Positions 1 through 6,887 of a stretch of 29,702 bases of DNA are shown here, in pieces. A model generated the notes under the pieces. That model searched no databases, was not told the DNA's origin, and saw only the letters and a list, made by a program, of their open reading frames with translations. How positions within the stretch are numbered: position 1 is the stretch's first letter; every line of letters starts with the position of its first letter. Source of the DNA: JAYQPQ01 sp038145405 (GTDB taxonomy: Bacteria > Pseudomonadota > Gammaproteobacteria > Pseudomonadales > GM7GCV1); contig JAYQPQ010000015.1 of NCBI GenBank assembly GCA_038145405.1, positions 1 to 29,702 on the forward strand, in the 5' to 3' direction. The position numbers and the translations under genes are program-made.

Positions 1-245
1 TACAGCACGTGGTCAGTGTGCGCGTCGATGAACTCGGTCGCTTCCAGCTGGTCAAGGAAGTGGAGGGCGACAGCGTCGCCGACGTGCTCAGCTATGTCGA
101 GTACCAGCCCCAAGAGCTGCTGAAGAAATTCCGCGCTCGCGCCGAACAGGGTGTGAATAGCGGCCAGATCACGGGCACGGAGCGTCAGCAGCTGATGGAA
201 CTTTACTCAGACGGCCTGCGCGGCTATACCTATTTCGAACGCTAA
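1..245 (+). CDS. speA: Biosynthetic arginine decarboxylase, C-terminal end (partial)
   Basis: The window opens inside this gene; the frame runs from position 3 to a TAA at 243-245. About 80 residues remain, including the segment DVLSYVEYQPQELLKKF and the final GLRGYTYFER, which resemble the conserved C-terminal end of the SpeA-type, PLP-dependent arginine decarboxylase (arginine to agmatine plus CO2, cytoplasmic). The catalytic domain lies outside the window, so the call rests on this tail and on context. Downstream genes consume agmatine (aguA, aguB) and build spermidine, as expected for SpeA. The next gene starts 25 bp later, so they are probably co-transcribed. The GTG at 9 is internal, not a start. 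Confidence 0.88.
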   Translation, partial: QHVVSVRVDELGRFQLVKEVEGDSVADVLSYVEYQPQELLKKFRARAEQGVNSGQITGTERQQLMELYSDGLRGYTYFER

Positions 246-270
246 TTCCTGCTGAACTCGAGGAGAAGTT

Positions 271-1455
271 GTGGCTAAAGTTCTGATTATCGGTGCCGGC
301 GGCGTCGGCCAGGTGGTAGTGCACAAGTGCGCCCAGTTGCCCAAGGTTTTCCACGAGATCGTGCTGGCCAGCCGTACTTTGGCCAAGTGCGACCGCATTG
401 CCGAACAATTGTCGCGGCCGATCGAGACGGCTGCCGTGGACGCCGATCAGAGCGACCAGGTAGCCGCGCTGATTCGTCGCGTGAAACCGGACCTGGTCAT
501 TAACGTGGCGCTGCCCTACCAGGATTTGACCATCATGGACGCCTGCGTCGAGACCCGCGTCGACTATTTGGATACCGCCAACTACGAGCCGCGCGACGAA
601 GCCAAGTTCGAATACAGCTGGCAGTGGGCCTACCGCGACCGCTTTGAGCGCGCCGGCATCGCCGGACTACTCGGCAGCGGCTTCGATCCGGGCGTGACCA
701 ACGTCTACACCGCCTATCTGGCCAAGCATTATTTCGATGAAATCCACGAGCTGGATATCCTCGACGTCAACGGCGGCAACCACGGCAAGGCTTTTGCCAC
801 CAACTTCAACCCCGAGATCAATATCCGCGAAGTGACGGCCGAATGTCGCCACTGGGAAGATGGCCGCTTTGTCAGCACGGCACCCATGTCGGAAAAGCAA
901 AGCTTCGAGTGCCCGGAAGGTGTCGGCACCTACGACATCTATCGCATGTACCACGAGGAGCTCGAGTCGCTGGTGAAGAATTTCCCGACCCTGAAGCGCG
1001 CCCAGTTCTGGATGAGCTTCTCGGCCAATTACCTCAAGCACCTCGAGGTGCTGCAGAACGTCGGTATGACCCGCATCGACCCGGTGCATTACCAGGGCCA
1101 GGACATCGTGCCGCTGCAATTCCTCAAGGCCGTGCTGCCGGAGCCCTCCAGCCTGGGCCCCACCACGCGCGGCAAGACCTGTATCGGCTGCATCGTCAAG
1201 GGCATTAAGGACGGCAAGCCGCGCAAGGTCTACATCTACAACATCTGCGACCACGAAGCCTGTTACGAGGAAGTCGGCTCCCAGGCTATTTCGTACACCA
1301 CCGGTGTGCCGGCCATGATCGGTGCCAAGATGATTCTCGAGGGCAAGTGGAAAAAGCCGGGTATCTGGAACATGGAAGAGTTCGATCCCGATCCCTTTAT
1401 GGAAGATCTGAACAAATACGGCCTGCCCTGGACGGTGCAGGAACTGTCCGACTGA
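271..1455 (+). CDS. Carboxy(nor)spermidine dehydrogenase (saccharopine dehydrogenase family)
   Basis: A 394-residue protein with an N-terminal Rossmann NAD(P)-binding motif (GAGGVG, residues 8-13) and a saccharopine-dehydrogenase-like body (DTANYEPRDEAKF, GLLGSGFDPGVTNVY, VNGGNHG). Family members of this type condense aspartate semialdehyde with putrescine or diaminopropane by NADPH-dependent reductive amination, giving carboxyspermidine or carboxynorspermidine. The neighbour nspC decarboxylates that product, which separates this gene from a true lysine-pathway saccharopine dehydrogenase. Because the operon makes putrescine, carboxyspermidine and then spermidine is the likely product (inference). 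The GTG start at 271 follows GAGGAGAAG with good spacing, and the Rossmann strand begins at once, so the start looks sound. Confidence 0.9.
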   Translation: MAKVLIIGAGGVGQVVVHKCAQLPKVFHEIVLASRTLAKCDRIAEQLSRPIETAAVDADQSDQVAALIRRVKPDLVINVALPYQDLTIMDACVETRVDYLDTANYEPRDEAKFEYSWQWAYRDRFERAGIAGLLGSGFDPGVTNVYTAYLAKHYFDEIHELDILDVNGGNHGKAFATNFNPEINIREVTAECRHWEDGRFVSTAPMSEKQSFECPEGVGTYDIYRMYHEELESLVKNFPTLKRAQFWMSFSANYLKHLEVLQNVGMTRIDPVHYQGQDIVPLQFLKAVLPEPSSLGPTTRGKTCIGCIVKGIKDGKPRKVYIYNICDHEACYEEVGSQAISYTTGVPAMIGAKMILEGKWKKPGIWNMEEFDPDPFMEDLNKYGLPWTVQELSD

Positions 1456-1476
1456 CCCTGCCAAGCGAAGCCTGCC

Positions 1477-2646
1477 TTGGTGCGCCCGGATTATTTCGCG
1501 CAGTTTGACGCCAGCCGCGTGCCCTCGCCCTGCTTTGTGGTGGACGAGGTCGCGCTCGAAGACAATCTGAAAATACTGGCCGATGTAGCCGAGCGTAGCG
1601 GGGCCACCGTGCTGCTCGCGCTCAAGGCCTTCTCCATGTTCAGCCTGGCGCCTCTGATCAGTCGCTACCTCAGTGGCACCTGCGCCAGCGGTCTCTATGA
1701 GGCTCGTCTCGGCCGCGAGGAGTTTGGCGGCGAGGTGCATACCTTTTCCGCCGCCTTCCGCCAGGAAGAGCTGGCGCGGGTGCTCGAAATCTCCGATCAC
1801 GTTGTCTTCAACTCGGTCGACCAGTGGCTGCGTTTTCGCGCCCTGGCCCTGGCAGCCCAGCTACGGCGTCCGCAGTTGCGCTTTGGCCTGCGCGTCAATC
1901 CGCGCCATTCCGAGGGCGCCACGCCTATCTACGATCCATGCGCGCCCGGTTCGCGCCTGGGTATTCCGCTGGACGATTTCAAAGGCCTGGATATGGAAGG
2001 CTTGTCCGGGCTGCACTTTCATACCCTGTGCGAGCAGGATTTCCTGCCGCTGAAGCGCACCTTGGTCGAGGTGGAGCGCCAATTCGGCTATCTCTTTCCG
2101 CAACTGGAGTGGATCAACTTTGGCGGCGGTCACCACATCACGCGACGCGACTATCAGCGCGACGAACTCGTGCAAACCATTCGCGATTTCCGTCAGCGCA
2201 CCGGGCTCAAGGTCTACCTGGAGCCGGGCGAGGCCATTGCCCTCTACACGGGCGTGCTGGTCAGCGAGGTGCTGGACATCAAGTTCAACGATCAGCAGAT
2301 CGCCATTCTCGATACCTCGGCCACCTGCCATATGCCGGATGTGATCGAAATGCCCTATCGCCCGCATATTCGCGGTTCCGCTCTGGCTGGCAACCTGCCA
2401 CACAGCTATCGCCTGGGTGGGCAGACCTGTCTGGCCGGCGATGTCATCGGCGATTACGCCTTTGCTCAACCCCTGCAGATCGGCCAGCGTCTGGTATTCG
2501 ACGAAATGGCCTACTACACCATGGTCAAGACGAATACCTTCAACGGCATTCCGTTGCCGGCTATCGCTATCTGGAACTCCCAAACCGATGCGGTGCAGGT
2601 CGTACGCGAGTTCGCCTACGAAGATTTCCGCAACCGGTTGTCCTGA
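1477..2646 (+). CDS. nspC: Carboxynorspermidine/carboxyspermidine decarboxylase
   Basis: A 389-residue, PLP-dependent, alanine-racemase-fold decarboxylase that removes CO2 from carboxyspermidine (or carboxynorspermidine) to give spermidine (or norspermidine). Visible family marks are the probable PLP lysine in LLALKAF (near residue 50), GLHFHTLCEQ, the glycine loop FGGGHHI, EPGEAIAL, DTSATCHMPD, and the C-terminal CLAGDVIGDY and YTMVKTNTFNG segments that form the partner-subunit side of the active site. The start is TTG at 1477 or GTG at 1480, 21-24 bp after the dehydrogenase stop; the ribosome binding site is weak, so the choice is open. The stop lies 4 bp before aguA. Confidence 0.94.
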   Translation: MVRPDYFAQFDASRVPSPCFVVDEVALEDNLKILADVAERSGATVLLALKAFSMFSLAPLISRYLSGTCASGLYEARLGREEFGGEVHTFSAAFRQEELARVLEISDHVVFNSVDQWLRFRALALAAQLRRPQLRFGLRVNPRHSEGATPIYDPCAPGSRLGIPLDDFKGLDMEGLSGLHFHTLCEQDFLPLKRTLVEVERQFGYLFPQLEWINFGGGHHITRRDYQRDELVQTIRDFRQRTGLKVYLEPGEAIALYTGVLVSEVLDIKFNDQQIAILDTSATCHMPDVIEMPYRPHIRGSALAGNLPHSYRLGGQTCLAGDVIGDYAFAQPLQIGQRLVFDEMAYYTMVKTNTFNGIPLPAIAIWNSQTDAVQVVREFAYEDFRNRLS

Positions 2647-2650
2647 GCCA

Positions 2651-3661
2651 ATGAGTGAACCCACCTATCTGATGCCCGCCGAGTGGGAGCGCCACCAGTG
2701 TTGCTGGATGGCCTGGCCGCGCGATCACGGTGACTGGCCGGTGGCCATCGAGGCCGTGCATCGGGACTTCCTGCAGGTGCTGCAGGCCATTGCCCAATTT
2801 GAATCGGTGCGCGTGCTGGTCGATCCCGAGCTGGAGGACGAAGCTCGGAGACAGTTACCACCCGGCACCGAGCTCATCGCGATTGAACTCGACGACTGCT
2901 GGATGCGCGACATGGGGCCTACCATGGTGCGCAACGGCCATGGAAAGCTGTGCGGCGTCGACTGGAAATATAACGGCTGGGGCAAGTTTCCCCACCAGCG
3001 CGACCAGCATGTCGCCCAGCGCCTGCTCGAGCGATTGCAACTGCCGGTGCTCGGCTCTTTTCTGGTCAACGAGGGCGGTGCCCTTCACGTGGACGGCGAG
3101 GGCACTTGCGTGCTGACTGAAAGCGTATTGTTCAACGCGAACCGCAATCCGGGATTGACGCGCGATCAGGCCGAAAGCGAAGTGAGCCGTCTACTCGGCA
3201 TCGAAAAATTTATCTGGATCCCGGAAGGCCTGGTCGACGACGACACCGATGGCCATATCGACGAGCTCATGTGCTTTACCGCACCCGGCGAGATACTGCT
3301 GCTGGCCAGTTCCGATCCGACCGATGCCAACTACGAACGATTGCAGGAAGCCCATCGTCGCCTCAGCGCCACCACCGATGCCCGTGGGCGGCGCCTGCAT
3401 ATCCGCCAGATTGAACAGCCCCCCGCGGCTTATCATCAGGGCGTGCGACTTTCGAGATCCTACATCAATTGTTACATTGCCAACGGTGGCGTGGTGATGC
3501 CGGCCTATGGAGAGCTGGAACATGACCGGGCCGCCCTTAGCCAGTTGCAGGCTGCCTTCCTGGGGCGCCGCGTGGTCCAGGTCAACTGCTCCGCACTGGT
3601 CACCGGCGGTGGCAATATCCACTGCATCACCCAGCAATGTCCGGAGGAGGGCCAAGCATGA
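2651..3661 (+). CDS. aguA: Agmatine deiminase (agmatine iminohydrolase)
   Basis: A 336-residue guanidino-modifying enzyme that hydrolyses agmatine to N-carbamoylputrescine and ammonia. The sequence has the expected family motifs: EWERHQCCWMAWP near the start, DCWMRDMGPTMV, DDDTDGHIDELMCF carrying the catalytic His and Asp, and GGGNIHCITQQCP near the C-terminus with the nucleophilic Cys at about residue 325. The ATG at 2651, 4 bp after the nspC stop, gives a standard length; the frame stays open further upstream inside nspC, but that extension would be a shadow. Its stop overlaps the aguB start as ATGA (3658-3661), so the two are probably translationally coupled and supply successive steps. 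Confidence 0.96.
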   Translation: MSEPTYLMPAEWERHQCCWMAWPRDHGDWPVAIEAVHRDFLQVLQAIAQFESVRVLVDPELEDEARRQLPPGTELIAIELDDCWMRDMGPTMVRNGHGKLCGVDWKYNGWGKFPHQRDQHVAQRLLERLQLPVLGSFLVNEGGALHVDGEGTCVLTESVLFNANRNPGLTRDQAESEVSRLLGIEKFIWIPEGLVDDDTDGHIDELMCFTAPGEILLLASSDPTDANYERLQEAHRRLSATTDARGRRLHIRQIEQPPAAYHQGVRLSRSYINCYIANGGVVMPAYGELEHDRAALSQLQAAFLGRRVVQVNCSALVTGGGNIHCITQQCPEEGQA

Positions 3662-4527
3662 GGTTTGTCAGCCTAGCCGCTACCCAGATGAGCTGCAGTT
3701 GGGATATCGAGCACAACCTCGACCAGGCCGAGCAGCTAGTGCGCGACGCCGCCGGCCAGAGCGCCCAGATCATATTGCTGCAGGAGCTCTTCGCCACCCC
3801 CTATTTTTGCAGCGAACTCAATGACGACCACTTCGCCCTGGCGCAATGCTTCGAGGATTCACCACTGATCCGGCGCTTTGCCGCGCTCGCAGACGAGCTG
3901 GAAGTAGTGCTGCCGATCAGCTATTTCGAGCGCGATGGCGAGTCTTACTTCAATTCCCTGTGCGTGGCCGATGCCGATGGCCGCGTGTTGGGCAATTACC
4001 GCAAGAGCCATATCCCCAGCGGGCCGGGCTACCAAGAAACCTACTACTTCGCGCCCGGCAATACCGGATTTCGCGTCTGGGATACGCGCTACGCCAACAT
4101 CGGCGTCGGCATCTGCTGGGATCAGTGGTTTCCCGAAGCGGCCCGCGCCATGGTGCTGGCTGGCGCCGAAGTGCTCCTGTATCCCACCGCCATCGGTTCC
4201 GAGCCGGAGGAACCGCAACTGGATTCCAGCGGACACTGGCAGCGCGTCATGCAGGGCCATGCGGGCGCCAATTTGGTACCCCTGGTGGCTTCCAATCGCA
4301 TTGGCGTGGAGACCAACGGCGGCTGCGAACTGACTTTTTACGGCAGCTCTTTCATATGTGACCAGACTGGTGCTATGTTGCGCACCGCCGGTCGCACCGA
4401 GCCGCAGATCCTGCTGCAAAGCCTGGATCTGGATGCCATGGCCGAGGCGCGCGAGCGCTGGGGCGTGTTCCAGAGCCGGCGCCCGGATCTGTATGGCGAC
4501 CTAACCAATACCGAGACTCCCAATTGA
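3658..4527 (+). CDS. aguB: N-carbamoylputrescine amidase
   Basis: A 289-residue carbon-nitrogen hydrolase that releases putrescine, CO2 and ammonia from N-carbamoylputrescine. The nitrilase triad is visible: Glu43 (LLQELFATPYF), Lys116 (YRKSHIP) and Cys153 (GICWDQWFPE). The motif GPGYQETYYFAPGN and the late YGSSFI segment fit the AguB branch. The ATG at 3658 follows GGAGGAGG and overlaps the aguA stop; an earlier start at 3637 in the same frame would lie inside aguA. The last 4 nt (4524-4527) overlap the TTG start of the Anbu-like gene, so expression of the two should be linked. Confidence 0.96.
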   Translation: MRFVSLAATQMSCSWDIEHNLDQAEQLVRDAAGQSAQIILLQELFATPYFCSELNDDHFALAQCFEDSPLIRRFAALADELEVVLPISYFERDGESYFNSLCVADADGRVLGNYRKSHIPSGPGYQETYYFAPGNTGFRVWDTRYANIGVGICWDQWFPEAARAMVLAGAEVLLYPTAIGSEPEEPQLDSSGHWQRVMQGHAGANLVPLVASNRIGVETNGGCELTFYGSSFICDQTGAMLRTAGRTEPQILLQSLDLDAMAEARERWGVFQSRRPDLYGDLTNTETPN

Positions 4528-5258
4528 CCTACTGCGTATCTCTTGCCCTCAAAGACGGACTGGTTTTTGCAGCGGACACCCGCACCAACGCCGGGGTCGA
4601 CTATGTCACCAAGGCGCGCAAGCTGCATGTCATCAAGCCTTCAGATGATCGACTCTTTGTGGTGCTGACGGCCGGCAACCTGGCCACCACACAGGAGATT
4701 CTTAACGTGGTGGAGCGGGATTTGCGCGAGGAAAAGAGCAAGAAAAACCTGCTGGGCTGCAAGTACATGTTCGAGGCGGCCGATTACCTGGGCCAGGTGT
4801 CGGTGGAGGTGCAGCGTTCGCACGACAAGCCGTTGCAGCAGTCGGGCGTCGACGGCTCGGCCACCCTGATCGTCGGCGGCCAGATTGGCAAGGAAAAACC
4901 CGGACTCTTTCTGGTCTATCCGCAGGGCAATACCCTGTCGGTCACCGCCGATACGCCCTATTTCCAGACCGGTGAAAACAAGTACGGCAAACCCATTATC
5001 GACCGCCTGGTTAAACCCGACATGTCACTGGGCGACGGTGCACGCCTGGTATTGGCTTCACTCGATGCCACCATCAAATCCAACGCCACGGTGGCGCCGC
5101 CTTACGACCTGGCCATCTACCCGGCTAACAGCTTCGATCTACCCGTCAACAGCCGTATCGAGATCGATTCCGAGTTCTACCAGAACTTCAAAACAACCTG
5201 GCAGGCGGGCATGCAAAAGGCCTTCGACAACCTGCCGAAGTTCGATTGGGAAAGCTGA
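4524..5258 (+). CDS. Anbu-type proteasome-like peptidase
   Basis: A 244-residue Ntn-hydrolase of the proteasome beta-subunit fold, in the bacterial Anbu group (predicted proteasome-type protease). Removing the initiator Met leaves Thr1, the nucleophile of this fold, followed by YCVSL. Asp17 and Arg19 in FAADTRTNAGVD and a Lys near position 32-33 (KARKL) match the usual proteasome active-site set; DGSATLIVGGQIG and LGDGARLVLASLDATIK match the core. The start is TTG at 4524, overlapping the aguB stop (TTGA). Known Anbu genes usually sit beside an ATP-grasp, an alpha-E and a transglutaminase-like gene; none is here. It is the last gene of the polyamine operon. The substrate is unknown. Confidence 0.9.
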   Translation: MTYCVSLALKDGLVFAADTRTNAGVDYVTKARKLHVIKPSDDRLFVVLTAGNLATTQEILNVVERDLREEKSKKNLLGCKYMFEAADYLGQVSVEVQRSHDKPLQQSGVDGSATLIVGGQIGKEKPGLFLVYPQGNTLSVTADTPYFQTGENKYGKPIIDRLVKPDMSLGDGARLVLASLDATIKSNATVAPPYDLAIYPANSFDLPVNSRIEIDSEFYQNFKTTWQAGMQKAFDNLPKFDWES

Positions 5259-5315
5259 TCAGATAAATCTCGCGCCTGCTCATCCGCCCGCGGCGAAATG
5301 CGGCGAGGCATTTGC

Positions 5316-6773
5316 TCATTCCCCGCGCCACTTCACCGAATAAAGATCGTGCCGGCGATCGCGCAGGTTCTTCACCGTGCCGCTGTTGCACGCCGTGGTG
5401 AGGGTTTCCGGGCGTAGATCGGCAAAGGCGATCATTCCCACGTTAGGCGTGGTATCCGCCGCGATGCCATCGCGCGAGAAAGGGAAGTCACAGGGCGTCA
5501 GCACACAGCTCTGGGCGTAGTGGATATCCATATTGGAGACATTGGGCAGATTGCCGACATTGCCGGCCATCACCACAAAAATCTGGTTCTCTACGGCGCG
5601 CGCCTGGCAGCAGTAGCGCACCCGTAAATAGCTCCGGCGTTCGTCAGTGCAGAAGGGCACGAACAGGATATGAATACCTTGGTCGGTCAGGTACCGGGCC
5701 AGCTCGGGGAATTCGGAGTCGTAGCAGATCACTACGCCGATGGGGCCGCGATCGGTCTCGATGGCCTGAAGCTTGCTGCCGCCCTCGATATTCCACCAGT
5801 AGACCTCGTTGGGTGTCGGGTGAATTTTGGGCTGCTCGTGAATGGATCCGTCGCGGAGAAAGATATGGGCGATATTTTCCACCCGGCCATTGGGCATGCG
5901 CGTGGGGTGTGAGCCGCCGATAATATTGATGTTGTAGCGCAGCGCCATGTCGCGCAGGGCTTGGCGAAAGCGAGGCGTGTAGTGGGTCAGCGCCTCGATG
6001 GATTCCACCGGGGAGAGTTCCTGATCCTCGCAGGACAGCAGTTGCAGGCTGAACAGCTCGGGGAAGACGACAAAATCGCCCTTGTAGTCGGCTACCACGT
6101 CGACGAAATATTCCACGATGCCGAGAAACTCGCCGAAATCCTTCACCCGGCGCTGCATGTACTGCACGGCACCCACGCGGATGGTATCGGACAGGCGCCC
6201 GCCGTAACCTTTTTCGTTGCTGGGCTGACTTTCTCGCGGCACCTTGGGATTACGCCAGGCCATGTGAATGCCATAGCCGAGAGATTCGCGATCCCAGCTC
6301 AGGTAATCCGGGATGACGCCAATAATCTCGAAGTGGTTTTTCAGCTGAAAGCTAAGCACCGGGTCGCGCAGCTTTTTGCTTCGCGCCTGTTCGATGTAAT
6401 CCTCAACCGAACCGCTTTGCTTGAGGCGGCGCGCCAGCGAGGGCAGGCGACCGGCAAAGACGATGCCGCGCAGCTTGAACTTTTCACACAGCTTCTTGCG
6501 CGCGTCGTAGAGGCGCTGCCCCAGGCGGTAGCCGCGCAGCTCGGGATCGATGCACACTTCCATGCCGTAGAGCCAATTGCCCTTGGGATTGTGCCGCGAG
6601 GCATAGCCGTTGCCGGTGATGTCGACCCATTTGTGCGGCCGCATGGCACTGGCTTCGTCGATGATAAAGGTAGCGCAATAGCCGACGACGCGGCCTTCCA
6701 CCAGCACCACAAACTGACCCTCGGGTAAGGCGTTGATCTGGCCGATGATGGCGCCCGGCGAATAGCCGTCCAT
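5316..6773 (-). CDS. GNAT acetyltransferase-nitrilase fusion, 5' end cut off by an amber codon
   Basis: The open frame from the first downstream ATG encodes 485 residues. Residues 1 to about 180 are GNAT-like, with the acetyl-CoA loop near RGYRLGQRLYDA. From about 200 to the end is a carbon-nitrogen hydrolase with all three catalytic residues: Glu in VVFPELFS, Lys in EQPKIHPTP and Cys in GVVICYDSEFPEL. This two-domain architecture is a known family of unknown substrate. The natural start is almost certainly the ATG at 6887-6885, which overlaps the mutS stop, but an in-frame TAG (6848-6846) follows 13 codons later. Starting at 6773 drops 38 codons including the first GNAT strand, so the acetyltransferase half may be crippled while the hydrolase half remains complete. 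Confidence 0.85.
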   Translation of the reverse strand: MDGYSPGAIIGQINALPEGQFVVLVEGRVVGYCATFIIDEASAMRPHKWVDITGNGYASRHNPKGNWLYGMEVCIDPELRGYRLGQRLYDARKKLCEKFKLRGIVFAGRLPSLARRLKQSGSVEDYIEQARSKKLRDPVLSFQLKNHFEIIGVIPDYLSWDRESLGYGIHMAWRNPKVPRESQPSNEKGYGGRLSDTIRVGAVQYMQRRVKDFGEFLGIVEYFVDVVADYKGDFVVFPELFSLQLLSCEDQELSPVESIEALTHYTPRFRQALRDMALRYNINIIGGSHPTRMPNGRVENIAHIFLRDGSIHEQPKIHPTPNEVYWWNIEGGSKLQAIETDRGPIGVVICYDSEFPELARYLTDQGIHILFVPFCTDERRSYLRVRYCCQARAVENQIFVVMAGNVGNLPNVSNMDIHYAQSCVLTPCDFPFSRDGIAADTTPNVGMIAFADLRPETLTTACNSGTVKNLRDRRHDLYSVKWRGE

Positions 6774-6887
6774 GCCGGTGCCACGGTAAACGCGGTCGGT
6801 GAGGGTGCAGATGCCCTCGACATCCTCGTGATGCGCATTGCGCAGCTAGAGGGTGGCCTTGGGGTTGCTTAGATCGGTTTTACTCAT
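6774..6887 (-). other. Interrupted 5' end of the GNAT-nitrilase gene
   Basis: On the - strand an ATG at 6887-6885 shares bases with the mutS stop (ATGA), follows AAGGAC, and starts the frame MSKTDLSNPKATL. A TAG at 6848-6846 then interrupts it, and the same frame continues as LRNAHHEDVEGICTLTDRVY into the open GNAT frame. The continuation looks like a normal first strand and helix of a GNAT domain, so the stop appears to be a point change in a real coding region. No ATG, GTG or TTG lies between the TAG and the ATG at 6773. Confidence 0.8.

Noticed and set aside
667..1800. A 377-residue frame on the - strand opposite the dehydrogenase and nspC
   Set aside because: It is a GC-rich shadow of two well-identified genes, low in complexity, with no recognisable family.
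5961..6728. A 255-residue + strand frame opposite the GNAT-nitrilase
   Set aside because: Shadow frame; the opposite strand carries all catalytic motifs.
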